DNA of 17,347 bases, from NCBI GenBank assembly GCA_020853515.1, contig JADYYU010000071.1, positions 1-17,347 of the forward strand, given 5' to 3'. Of the stretch, positions 1 through 6,618 are shown piece after piece. The stretch's first letter is position 1; each line of letters begins with the position of its first letter. The DNA is from Chitinophagaceae bacterium (lineage in GTDB: Bacteria > Bacteroidota > Bacteroidia > Chitinophagales > Chitinophagaceae). The position numbers were made by a program, and so were the translations under genes. The notes under the pieces are model-generated. The model saw only the letters and a list, made by a program, of their open reading frames with translations, was not told the DNA's origin and did no database searches.

Positions 1-1209
1 ATCGTTGTATTGCTGCACATTGATAGAGGGAAACTGATCAGGAATCACCGACACGGTATAGTGCATGGTGTCTTTTTTGCTCACCTGTTTATTGGAGATA
101 ATAATATTGTAGGATGTGTCTTTCATGAACCTGTAATTGTAAAAAAACTGGTTCATCTGTGTGGGCATATTCACACCCGTTCCGCTACCCAGGGCAAACT
201 GCATCTGGTCGGTATGCTCGGTACTGAATACCCAGCGCAAGGTGGTTCCCTGCGGAGCAATGATGTCACCGATATTATCGAGGGTTTCATCTTTACGGCC
301 GGTATAGTCGGGGTAATCAACCGATACTTTAAATTGTTTAATGACAGGTTTTTGCAACGTTTTGATCATGAATCTTTCACTTTCAAAACCGGCGGCACTC
401 AGTGAAAATTCGATATTTTTTGAGACTTTAAAAAAAGTGTGACTAAAAGTGTTCCCATTATTTGTGTTGCTGCTGTCCTGTTTTTTTTGCATCATGATCT
501 CCTGCCCGTTGCTTTTGATCAGTACATTTTCAGGCACCGTTTTGCCCAGTGTTTGTACCACAATTTCAATATCATCAAATTGCGGAACGTTCAGGTCTTT
601 GTTTAAGATCTTAAAAGTAAAGGGGGCCTTCGGAACAAATTTTTCGGAGGGGGACAGTAATCGTTGGGCAGATTCCCTGAAGATATTGGGTGCGGCAAAA
701 AGCATAAAGATCAGCACCAGCATGGGTGGCAGCACATAGGGTAAATATCGTTTGTTGGTAGCAAAATTAACAGCGGCCTGAAAGTGAACGGGCGTCAGTT
801 CTTTAGTTTTTTGCTCAATGCTGGCTGCGATCAGATCTTTACTGATGGTATTGTGCAAACCTTGCTTCAGTTGCAGTACATTCAGCAGTTTATCCTGCAC
901 ATCCGGAAAATGGGTGCCTATGATAGCGGCCGCTTTTTCGTGTGAGATCACTTTGCCCAGTTTCTGCATTTGCAGCAGGGGTATCATGATTAGATAAACA
1001 AGGGCGAAACCACCGATGCCAATAAAAACAATGAGCAAGGCGTAACGCAGCCACGAAGGGAAATAAAAATAATATTCACCCAAACTGGCCAGCACATAAA
1101 ATGCGATAGCCGAAGCCAGAAATATCAGCAGGCCCCTGATCAGTTTGTTTGCATAAAACTTACGGATAAAGGAGTCGAGACGGGCAATGAGTAACTGGTA
1201 ATTATCCAT
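1..1209 (-). CDS. DUF4175-like membrane protein, N-terminal part (cut by window edge)
   Basis: An open frame of 403 codons runs from an ATG at 1209 to the left edge with no stop, so the C-terminus is missing. It starts MDNYQLLIARLDSFIRKFYA and then has two close hydrophobic segments (about residues 24-46 and 54-78) and a third at about 155-173. A long, mostly beta-type soluble region follows (from about 180), with a P-x-Y-T-G-R-K-D-E motif near residues 310-325. This arrangement, and motifs such as GKVISHEKAA and DKLLNVLQLKQ, match from memory the large Bacteroidota proteins annotated as DUF4175, which usually exceed 1000 residues and have a coiled-coil C-terminal part. Their function is unknown to me. 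The protein is probably anchored in the inner membrane with a large periplasmic portion. It lies 80 nt downstream of the secreted protein on the same strand, and I found no convincing promoter in the gap. The family assignment is by recognition, not by a search. Confidence 0.75.
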   Translation of the reverse strand, partial: MDNYQLLIARLDSFIRKFYANKLIRGLLIFLASAIAFYVLASLGEYYFYFPSWLRYALLIVFIGIGGFALVYLIMIPLLQMQKLGKVISHEKAAAIIGTHFPDVQDKLLNVLQLKQGLHNTISKDLIAASIEQKTKELTPVHFQAAVNFATNKRYLPYVLPPMLVLIFMLFAAPNIFRESAQRLLSPSEKFVPKAPFTFKILNKDLNVPQFDDIEIVVQTLGKTVPENVLIKSNGQEIMMQKKQDSSNTNNGNTFSHTFFKVSKNIEFSLSAAGFESERFMIKTLQKPVIKQFKVSVDYPDYTGRKDETLDNIGDIIAPQGTTLRWVFSTEHTDQMQFALGSGTGVNMPTQMNQFFYNYRFMKDTSYNIIISNKQVSKKDTMHYTVSVIPDQFPSINVQQYND

Positions 1210-1289
1210 AGGAACCGCAATTTACATTATGTTGAAGTACAATGATTTTTTTTATTCCTTATTTTTTGTGAAATCGAATGGATGGCACT

Positions 1290-2288
1290 TTATTCGATTA
1301 TGAGGGGAAAAGTCAGCGTATTTTCGTTTTCGGAGATATTCAAATGCAAAATATAATAGCCTTTGGTAAAACTTTGCAAATCAACGCCGTAACTGAAGTT
1401 ATTTTTGTTTATGTTGAAATTATTCTGATAAACACTGCGGCCAACTACATCGCTAAGCGTAAGCTGCACTTCATTTTGCTCAAAACGATCGAAACGTATA
1501 TTGAAAAACCCTTTAGCGGGATTTGGAAACACCACGATGGATTGCTGCTCTTTCACCGGCGCTACTGATTTAGCCTGAGTATAAATAAATTTACCATCGC
1601 GGTCAGCAATTTTTATTCTGTAGTGCAGGCTGATATTCCTGAGTGCATCGCTTACCCGGTATGTATTTATGCCATTCCCTTGGGAAGCTACCCTCGCAAA
1701 AGTTTCAAAGGTTTGAGCGTCTTCACTTCTCTGTACTTCAAAATAGCTGATATTAGTTTCGTTTTTTGTGTTCCAGATAATATCGTTTTGCAATGAGGAA
1801 GTTACCGACCAGTCAAAATATTCGATTCCAACTGCAAACCCTGCGGTAATTGTGCAGTTAGGATTTTTTGTGATCTGGTACCAGTTCCCGTTCAATGAAT
1901 CGTCGAAAGAAAGCGAATTAGAAAGCCACACTTTCATGCTGTTAAAACTATCGCATGGCATTAATTTAAGAGTAACACACCATTCGGGATCGTCCATATT
2001 ACAAACCGGATTTTGCACCCATGAGAAGCGAACCTTCATGGAGTCATTCACCACCGGACTATACTTATATTCTACAGGGCAGCTTGAACCAACACTTCCG
2101 ATATAGAATCCTATTTGTAAGGTATCGTCTACCACACGAAACAGCGAAGTATCGCAATGTGCAAAAACACTGTCGTCGGTATAGTTGCTGTTGATCACAT
2201 AATTATTTGAATAGATCCAGTTAGCCTGCGCTTGTGCATACTTTGCTGCACAAAAAAAGAAAATGAGTAAGAGGAGATTTTTTTTCAT
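1290..2288 (-). CDS. secreted protein with type A T9SS C-terminal sorting domain
   Basis: The protein has 332 residues. A signal peptide covers about residues 1-20 (MKKN, a Leu/Ile/Phe-rich core, then AQA). Residues about 23-150 form a cysteine-containing domain I do not recognise (Cys in HCDTS, SSCPV, PVCNMD, EWCV, MPCDS, PNCT). Residues about 160-245 look like the fibronectin-III-like module that often precedes T9SS tails in Bacteroidota (IIWNTKNE, YFEVQRSEDAQTF, HYRIKIADRDGKF). Residues about 250-332 are the type A sorting domain, with VVFPNPAKGFFNI, a central LSDVVGRSVYQ and a terminal KGYYILHLNI. The tail predicts export by Sec, passage through the T9SS, tail cleavage and release or attachment at the cell surface. 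No catalytic motif is visible, so no activity is assigned. It lies 60 nt downstream of the FkbM gene on the same strand and could share its transcript. The ATG at 2288 is followed by an A8 run. Confidence 0.85.
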   Translation of the reverse strand: MKKNLLLLIFFFCAAKYAQAQANWIYSNNYVINSNYTDDSVFAHCDTSLFRVVDDTLQIGFYIGSVGSSCPVEYKYSPVVNDSMKVRFSWVQNPVCNMDDPEWCVTLKLMPCDSFNSMKVWLSNSLSFDDSLNGNWYQITKNPNCTITAGFAVGIEYFDWSVTSSLQNDIIWNTKNETNISYFEVQRSEDAQTFETFARVASQGNGINTYRVSDALRNISLHYRIKIADRDGKFIYTQAKSVAPVKEQQSIVVFPNPAKGFFNIRFDRFEQNEVQLTLSDVVGRSVYQNNFNINKNNFSYGVDLQSFTKGYYILHLNISENENTLTFPLIIE

Positions 2289-2348
2289 GCGGCTTCTATT
2301 CTTAATTAAAAGTAGATAATATTTTCAGAATTTTCGTTTCGAATTTCA

Positions 2349-3077
2349 TTACAATGGAAACGCAATAAAATAATAGTTTATCTTTTGGCTGAATTGTTGT
2401 TCAAATTCCTGTAAACTCAGTGCAGGTCCACCTGAGAGCCAGTTTTTTAAAGTGGAAACCTGAAGTCCGCAATGCGACAGCAGCTCAAATACCCTGACCG
2501 GCGTGGCGTCATAAAATTCAGATGCACCTAAGCCATGTTCGAAGATGATCAGTGGTTTTGTCCGTTTAATGGTTTCAACAGCGCCTTGCAAAACCTGCAG
2601 CTCTGCACCTTCCACGTCGATCTTGATCATCGCAATGGGCATATTTTCCGGAATGATATGATCGAGCAGATCTGTTTCCACTTTGATCTCTACGATCACT
2701 TCATCTTTATTTTTATATGCCCGTTTTTGCAGACCGCTATATGCCGGATTCGACTTTACAAACTGAAAAGTGGTGCTTCCCTTCACATTACTTAATGCAA
2801 CAGGACTGACCCTGCAATTCGTATTTTTATACTTTAACTCCAATGCCCTGAACATGTCCGGTATGGGTTCAAAGCCAATATGTTTACCTTCAGGGGCACT
2901 TTGTAAAAACAGATCCATGATCTCTCCTTTATGACATCCGATATCGATGCAGTTACTTCCGGGTTTGCAGATTTTTTTAATAATTAATTTTGTTTGCGCA
3001 TCATACTCCATATTTTTTGTAAAATGAATGGGTATAAATTGCAGAAAGTACTTGATCCATTTTTTGATATTCTTCAT
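2349..3077 (-). CDS. FkbM family SAM-dependent methyltransferase
   Basis: With the start at 3077 this is a 242-residue protein. It shows the class I methyltransferase fold signals of the FkbM family: motif I CIDIGCHKGE at residues 43-52 (S-adenosylmethionine binding), an acidic-loop FEP at 69-71, and the family-typical KIDVEGAE at 152-159, followed by a strand PLIIFEHG. FkbM enzymes O-methylate hydroxyl groups on sugars or polyketides; here a cell-surface glycan is a reasonable guess, but the substrate cannot be read from sequence. The frame is open to an ATG at 3152, giving 25 extra residues. I prefer 3077 because the extra stretch (MVDLCHILLHFHNLC...) does not look like the family N-terminus, only about 25 nt separate 3152 from the upstream terminator, and the best promoter-like element (3109-3117) lies inside the longer version. 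The protein has no signal peptide and is probably cytoplasmic. Confidence 0.87.
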   Translation of the reverse strand: MKNIKKWIKYFLQFIPIHFTKNMEYDAQTKLIIKKICKPGSNCIDIGCHKGEIMDLFLQSAPEGKHIGFEPIPDMFRALELKYKNTNCRVSPVALSNVKGSTTFQFVKSNPAYSGLQKRAYKNKDEVIVEIKVETDLLDHIIPENMPIAMIKIDVEGAELQVLQGAVETIKRTKPLIIFEHGLGASEFYDATPVRVFELLSHCGLQVSTLKNWLSGGPALSLQEFEQQFSQKINYYFIAFPL

Positions 3078-3108
3078 TTGCGCAGTATCTGGTGGGTGTT
3101 TTTTGATG

Positions 3109-3117
3109 CAAAGGTTA
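3109..3117 (-). promoter_or_regulatory. weak -7-like element before the FkbM gene
   Basis: On the minus strand this reads TAACCTTTG. It is close to the Bacteroidota -7 consensus TAnnTTTG, but either has one extra spacer base or, read as AACCTTTG, has one mismatch. No good TTTG -33 element lies at the usual distance. It sits 32 nt ahead of the ATG at 3077 and downstream of the terminator, where a promoter for the FkbM gene would be expected. Confidence 0.25.
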
Positions 3118-3176
3118 TGAAAGTGCAGCAGAATATGGCATAAATCAACCATAAAGTTAAGCCGGCGGGATTCTTA

Positions 3177-3215
3177 AAAAAATATGACCGCAGTTGAACC
3201 GCGGTCATATTTTTT
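3177..3215 (-). terminator. strong intrinsic terminator, structurally bidirectional
   Basis: A perfect 15-bp inverted repeat pairs 3177-3191 with 3201-3215 around a 9-nt loop (3192-3200). The core arms are AATATGACCGC and GCGGTCATATT, and the outer arms are an A run and a T run. On the minus strand it begins 18 nt after the stop of the lipoprotein gene (3234), and its descending arm ends in a T tract, so it should end the gpsA-lipoprotein transcript. The same structure has a T tract on the plus strand, so it could also stop antisense reading. It separates that unit from the FkbM gene. Confidence 0.88.
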
Positions 3216-3233
3216 ACTAAAGTTGAAAACAAA

Positions 3234-3791
3234 TTACAACCCAGCTTCCAGCGTATATTTTATAGTGGCTTTGCACTTAATTTCTTTACTCGTGGTTTTA
3301 CGGGCGTTACCTGCCAGTGTGTACGAGAAGGTGGTGGCATTAAAATAATCTTTCAGGTTGATGCTCGAATTTACCGGTATTTCCAGTGTATACGCTTCCG
3401 TATCAGGATTGTTGGTAATCTCTGCCAGCGAATAAAGTTGTGTATTGACATTTGAACTAAAATCTACTTTGCAGGATTCCAGTGCGGAAAAGTTATTAGC
3501 CGCATCGCCGTCTATCATATTTATCACACATGATTTGATGGTAACCGAACGGATATTTCCGGCGCTTAACTTTGTGTTGCTGGCTTTAATGATACTGTCA
3601 ATATTCAGATACACGTCTTTGCTTGACAAAGTAGCGGGACCTGTTGCATTGATCTGAGGAATGGTAAACTCAACATCCGAATAGCTGAGGTTAATGTCTG
3701 CCTTTACGGCTTCCTTGATTTTATTGCAGGAAATATTGAGGATACTGATGATACTGAGCAATGCCAGTGTGAAGAAAATGGTACGTTTCAT
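3234..3791 (-). CDS. small secreted lipoprotein of unknown function
   Basis: The protein has 185 residues. The N-terminus (MKRTIFF, hydrophobic core to about residue 20, then NISC at 19-22 followed by N-K) looks like a lipoprotein signal with Cys22 as the lipidated residue. The -3 position is Asn instead of the usual Leu, so the lipobox is loose. The mature part is rich in Ser, Thr, Asn and alternating hydrophobics (for example VEFTIPQIN, TYTLEIPVNSSINL-like stretches, CKATIKYTLEAGL), which suggests a single beta-sandwich domain. It has three further cysteines (in KSCVIN, ESCKVDF and EIKCKAT). I do not recognise the family. It begins 48 nt after gpsA on the same strand and is followed by the terminator at 3177-3215, so it is probably co-transcribed with gpsA. 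Outer-membrane or periplasmic location is inferred from the lipoprotein signal only. Confidence 0.75.
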   Translation of the reverse strand: MKRTIFFTLALLSIISILNISCNKIKEAVKADINLSYSDVEFTIPQINATGPATLSSKDVYLNIDSIIKASNTKLSAGNIRSVTIKSCVINMIDGDAANNFSALESCKVDFSSNVNTQLYSLAEITNNPDTEAYTLEIPVNSSINLKDYFNATTFSYTLAGNARKTTSKEIKCKATIKYTLEAGL

Positions 3792-3839
3792 TGTGTGTTT
3801 GATTTTTTTGTGATTTGTAAAAATAAGGTATTTTTTATT

Positions 3840-4835
3840 TTAGCTGCATAAGCCTTCTATTTTTTTAAATTCTTCGATAGCAGCCTTGTTTTGCCACAAA
3901 ATAGCATAAATACTACCGGCGATCGGCAAAGCATAATGTATTTTTTCACAGATTTCGTAAATACCCCGGGCAGCCACATAGCCTTCTGCTACCATTCCCA
4001 GTTCGAGCCTGGCGGCGTTGGCGGTATAACCTCTTCCGATAAAATTTCCAAAAGTTCTGTTACGGCTGTGCAGTGAATAGCAGGTCACCAGCAAATCGCC
4101 GAGGTAGGCACTGGTATTGTAATGATGGCGCGTTTGTGTACTGATGACGTCCATAAACTGCTGTAATTCTGAGAAGCAGTTAGTGATATATACGCTTAAA
4201 AAATTGTCGCCGTAGTCAAGCCCGTGTGCAATGCCGGCGCCTAAAGCATAAATATTTTTCAGCACAGCGGCATACTGCACGCCATACACATCATTGCTTA
4301 CAACAGTTTGCAGGTAATGATTGGTAAACAAGTCTGCAGCCATTTGAGCAACTTCAATATCAGCAGATGCAAAGGTCAGATAGGAAAGTTTTTCGGCAGC
4401 CACTTCTTCTGCATGGCAGGGGCCGCTGATACAGCCATAATGTTCAATATTTACATCAAATTGCTCCTGCAGATACTCATTGAGCAATACATTTTTTCCT
4501 GGTAAAATGCCTTTAATGGCCGAAAGCACAATTTTGTTTTGAAAGACGTTGAGGGAACAAGGCGTCAATGCTTCTGCCACAAATGCGGAAGGAATGCCGA
4601 TAATGATCAGATCGCCTGCTTCGATTGCTTCACAGATATCGTGATGCAAATGCAGCAGGGTTGTGTCGTATTTTACGGAAGTGAGATAATGCGGATTGTG
4701 TGCTGTCAGACTAATAGCGTCGATAGCTTCTTTACTGCGCATCCACCACTGCACTTTGTGGCCGTTGTCGGTCAGTATTTTTGCGAGGGCCGAACTCCAG
4801 CTTCCATTGCCCAGTAATGTTATTTTTTTATCCAA
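3840..4835 (-). CDS. gpsA: NAD(P)H-dependent glycerol-3-phosphate dehydrogenase, TTG start
   Basis: GpsA reduces dihydroxyacetone phosphate to sn-glycerol 3-phosphate in the cytoplasm, the entry to phospholipid synthesis. The 331-residue length fits the family. Visible motifs in order are the Rossmann loop GNGSWSSALA (residues 9-18), SAIKGI (105-110, Lys108), SGPCHAEEVA (137-146), AAVLKNIYALGAGIAHGL (189-206, with the catalytic Lys193), GDLLVTCYSLHSRNRTFG (246-263, Asp247, Arg258, Asn259) and MVAEGYVAARG (281-291). The initiation codon at 4835-4833 is TTG. An in-frame TAA lies two codons upstream, and the next in-frame Met is residue 32, past the nucleotide-binding loop, so TTG (or the even rarer ATT just before it) must be the start. 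No Shine-Dalgarno site precedes it. The gene is divergent from the serine hydrolase and is followed by the small lipoprotein gene 48 nt later. Confidence 0.95.
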   Translation of the reverse strand: MDKKITLLGNGSWSSALAKILTDNGHKVQWWMRSKEAIDAISLTAHNPHYLTSVKYDTTLLHLHHDICEAIEAGDLIIIGIPSAFVAEALTPCSLNVFQNKIVLSAIKGILPGKNVLLNEYLQEQFDVNIEHYGCISGPCHAEEVAAEKLSYLTFASADIEVAQMAADLFTNHYLQTVVSNDVYGVQYAAVLKNIYALGAGIAHGLDYGDNFLSVYITNCFSELQQFMDVISTQTRHHYNTSAYLGDLLVTCYSLHSRNRTFGNFIGRGYTANAARLELGMVAEGYVAARGIYEICEKIHYALPIAGSIYAILWQNKAAIEEFKKIEGLCS

Positions 4836-4917
4836 AATTTAATTATTGCGGCACTAATATACACTCTGTGATTACGAGAATAAAAATTTTTATAGATAAA
4901 TACACTGTTTCTCCTGA

Positions 4918-4952
4918 TTTGTAGGCATTATCATATTTAAAAAATATATTTG
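4918..4952 (+). promoter_or_regulatory. Bacteroidota-type promoter for the serine hydrolase gene
   Basis: TATATTTG at 4945-4952 is a perfect match to the Bacteroidota -7 consensus TAnnTTTG. TTTG at 4918-4921 could be the -33 element, with a spacing of 23 nt, at the long end of what is accepted. A transcript from here would have a leader of about 80 nt before the ATG at 5040. The rest of the 204-nt divergent region (4836-5039) is AT-rich, with a 12-nt palindrome TAAAAATTTTTA at 4881-4892 and no clear promoter for gpsA. Confidence 0.55.
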
Positions 4953-5039
4953 TGACATTGCTCGCCGACGTGTATTGCCTGAATCCAGATTTGAACAACT
5001 GCGCACAGGTTGCCGGGCACCAACCCAAAAGGAAAGCGC

Positions 5040-6371
5040 ATGTATAGAACCATTTTACTGTTGATCATTGTCAGTGTATGTTGCAAAAATTTGTATTCGC
5101 AAACTGATACTGCCAAACTCAATTCTTATTTTAATTTACTTGAAAAAAATCAGAAGGTGATGGGCAGTGTTTGTCTGTACGCTGATAGTGTATTTATCTA
5201 TGATAGAGCAACGGGTTACGCAGATGTAGTTAAAAAGAAGAAATCCAATGTCTATACACAATACAGAATTGGATCGATCAGTAAAATGTTTACCGCAGTG
5301 ATGATGCTTCAATTGATCGAAGAAAAAAAGATCAGTCTGGATGCGAAACTCAGTCAGTATTTTCCGGGAATAAAAAACAGCTCAAAAATCACCATAGAGC
5401 AATTGCTGAATCACCGGAGCGGAATCGAAAATTTTACCAATGAAGCAGATTATACCAGCTATATGGAAAAACCGCAGACCCCTGAACAACTCGTTGCGAT
5501 CTTCGAGAAGCTGCCCAGCGACTTTGAACCGGGATCGCAATTCAGTTATAGCAATACGAATTATGTCTTGTTGACTTTTATTATTGAGAAGATTACCAAA
5601 AGCAGCTACGCCGAACAATTGGTCCGACGGATCTGCGCCAGAGCCATGCTTGCTGATACCCGCGTAGGCGGTAAAATCAACACTAACAGTAATGAAGCAC
5701 AGTCATACAATTTTGAACAGGGCCGCTGGGCTGCTACTACCGAAACGGATTTGTCTGTAGCGTGCGGAGCAGGTAATATTATTTCTACGTCAAAAGATCT
5801 TTGTCTGTTTATAGCAGCGCTTTTTGAAGGCAAACTGATTTCGCAAGCGATGCTTGGCAAAATGAAAACGATGAGAGATGGTTATGGACTGGGGATGGTG
5901 CAGTTTCCGTTTGGTGATAGAAAGTTTTATGGTCATACAGGTGGTATTGATAATTTTCAGTCGATGCTGGCTTACAATGAGGCCGATAAAACCGCTGTTT
6001 GTATCACAGGAAACGGATTTGATTATTCGATCAATGAAATCGCCATCGCACTGTTAAGTGACCATTACGGATTGCCCTATGCATTGCCTGATTTTGAAAA
6101 GAAGGCGGACCGTGCTTTTGCTGCAAACTCACCGGAAGGTATTTATGGCAACGGAAAGACAGGGATGAAAATTACTGTTTTTAAAGAAAAGGATCAGTTG
6201 ATGGCTCAGGCTACCGGTCAGCAGGCCTTTCCACTGACTGCCATTTCTGAATACGAATATAAATTTGATGTTGCAGGCATCAGGATATTGTTTATGAAAA
6301 ATGAAGCGGGCGATCTCATGCAGTTCAAACTCACGCAGGGAGGTAAGGATTTGCTTTTTAGCAGAGAATAA
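5040..6371 (+). CDS. secreted serine hydrolase, beta-lactamase/PBP-like family
   Basis: The protein has 443 residues. A signal peptide covers about residues 1-20 (MYRT, LLLIIV core, cut near YSQ). The class C beta-lactamase-like (PF00144) signature residues are all present: S79-I-S-K82 (nucleophile Ser and general-base Lys), Y170-S-N172 and H299-T-G301. Further family landmarks are LLNHRSGI (122-129) and EPGSQFSYSN (163-172). The C-terminal 90 or so residues form a small beta-rich appendage. The family includes penicillin-binding esterases, D-aminopeptidases and other periplasmic hydrolases, so resistance to beta-lactams should not be assumed and the substrate is unknown. I chose the ATG at 5040 because AAAGGAAAG lies just upstream as a Shine-Dalgarno-like site and the signal peptide starts there. 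A TTG at 5010 in the same frame would add ten residues ahead of it. The gene is divergent from gpsA and is followed by a 247-nt gap before the adhesin. Confidence 0.92.
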   Translation: MYRTILLLIIVSVCCKNLYSQTDTAKLNSYFNLLEKNQKVMGSVCLYADSVFIYDRATGYADVVKKKKSNVYTQYRIGSISKMFTAVMMLQLIEEKKISLDAKLSQYFPGIKNSSKITIEQLLNHRSGIENFTNEADYTSYMEKPQTPEQLVAIFEKLPSDFEPGSQFSYSNTNYVLLTFIIEKITKSSYAEQLVRRICARAMLADTRVGGKINTNSNEAQSYNFEQGRWAATTETDLSVACGAGNIISTSKDLCLFIAALFEGKLISQAMLGKMKTMRDGYGLGMVQFPFGDRKFYGHTGGIDNFQSMLAYNEADKTAVCITGNGFDYSINEIAIALLSDHYGLPYALPDFEKKADRAFAANSPEGIYGNGKTGMKITVFKEKDQLMAQATGQQAFPLTAISEYEYKFDVAGIRILFMKNEAGDLMQFKLTQGGKDLLFSRE

Positions 6372-6484
6372 ACTGAATTTTACATATGAGTAAAAAATTA
6401 ATATATTGCAGAAAAGGAAGGATTTCGTCATTTGAATTGGCTGCTACGTCTTATATGACACAAAAATGACAATAATCATGCAAC

Positions 6485-6515
6485 TATATTGGGGTACAGA
6501 TGGTAAATTGGGGTA
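6485..6515 (+). promoter_or_regulatory. pair of direct repeats upstream of the adhesin promoter
   Basis: TATATTGGGGTA (6485-6496) and TAAATTGGGGTA (6504-6515) match at 11 of 12 positions and start 19 nt apart, roughly two helical turns. They lie directly upstream of, and partly overlap, the putative promoter of the giant adhesin. Such head-to-tail sites suit a dimeric response regulator, for example of the LytTR type, but the regulator is not identified. The rest of 6372-6618 contains no gene. It ends in an ACA-rich leader before the ATG at 6619, with no Shine-Dalgarno site. Confidence 0.4.
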
Positions 6516-6541
6516 TTAAATAGTACTTGGCACTATTTTTG
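6508..6541 (+). promoter_or_regulatory. Bacteroidota-type promoter for the giant adhesin gene
   Basis: TATTTTTG at 6534-6541 matches the -7 consensus TAnnTTTG exactly. TTG at 6508-6510, inside the second direct repeat, is a possible -33 element with a 23-nt spacer. The start codon is 78 nt downstream, which leaves a leader of about 70 nt. The overlap with the direct repeat suggests the element could be controlled by whatever binds there. Confidence 0.5.
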
Positions 6542-6618
6542 GCAGTAAGAAATACATTTTTAAGGTTGAAGTCGTCCGTTATAATCTACTACTAAACACT
6601 ACACGAAACGAACACACC

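Noticed and set aside
1272..1299. 8-bp inverted repeat (AATCGAAT / ATTCGATT) at the end of the type A T9SS gene as a terminator
   Set aside because: The loop is 12 nt and no T tract follows on the minus strand; the adjacent run is A-rich in that direction.
2278..2285. A8 run at the start of the type A T9SS gene as a slippage switch
   Set aside because: It encodes the ordinary MKKN start of a signal peptide, and A-rich start regions are common in this phylum.
3078..3152. Longer start (ATG at 3152) for the FkbM gene
   Set aside because: The 25 extra residues do not resemble the family N-terminus, and the start lies only about 25 nt from a strong terminator, leaving little room for a promoter.
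4881..4892. TAAAAATTTTTA palindrome between gpsA and the serine hydrolase as a terminator or operator
   Set aside because: It is made only of A and T with no loop, and it lies in an AT-rich divergent spacer where chance palindromes are likely.
5010..5039. Longer start (TTG at 5010) for the serine hydrolase
   Set aside because: It would put ten residues (LPGTNPKGKR) ahead of a normal signal peptide. The ATG at 5040 has an AAAGGAAAG site just upstream.
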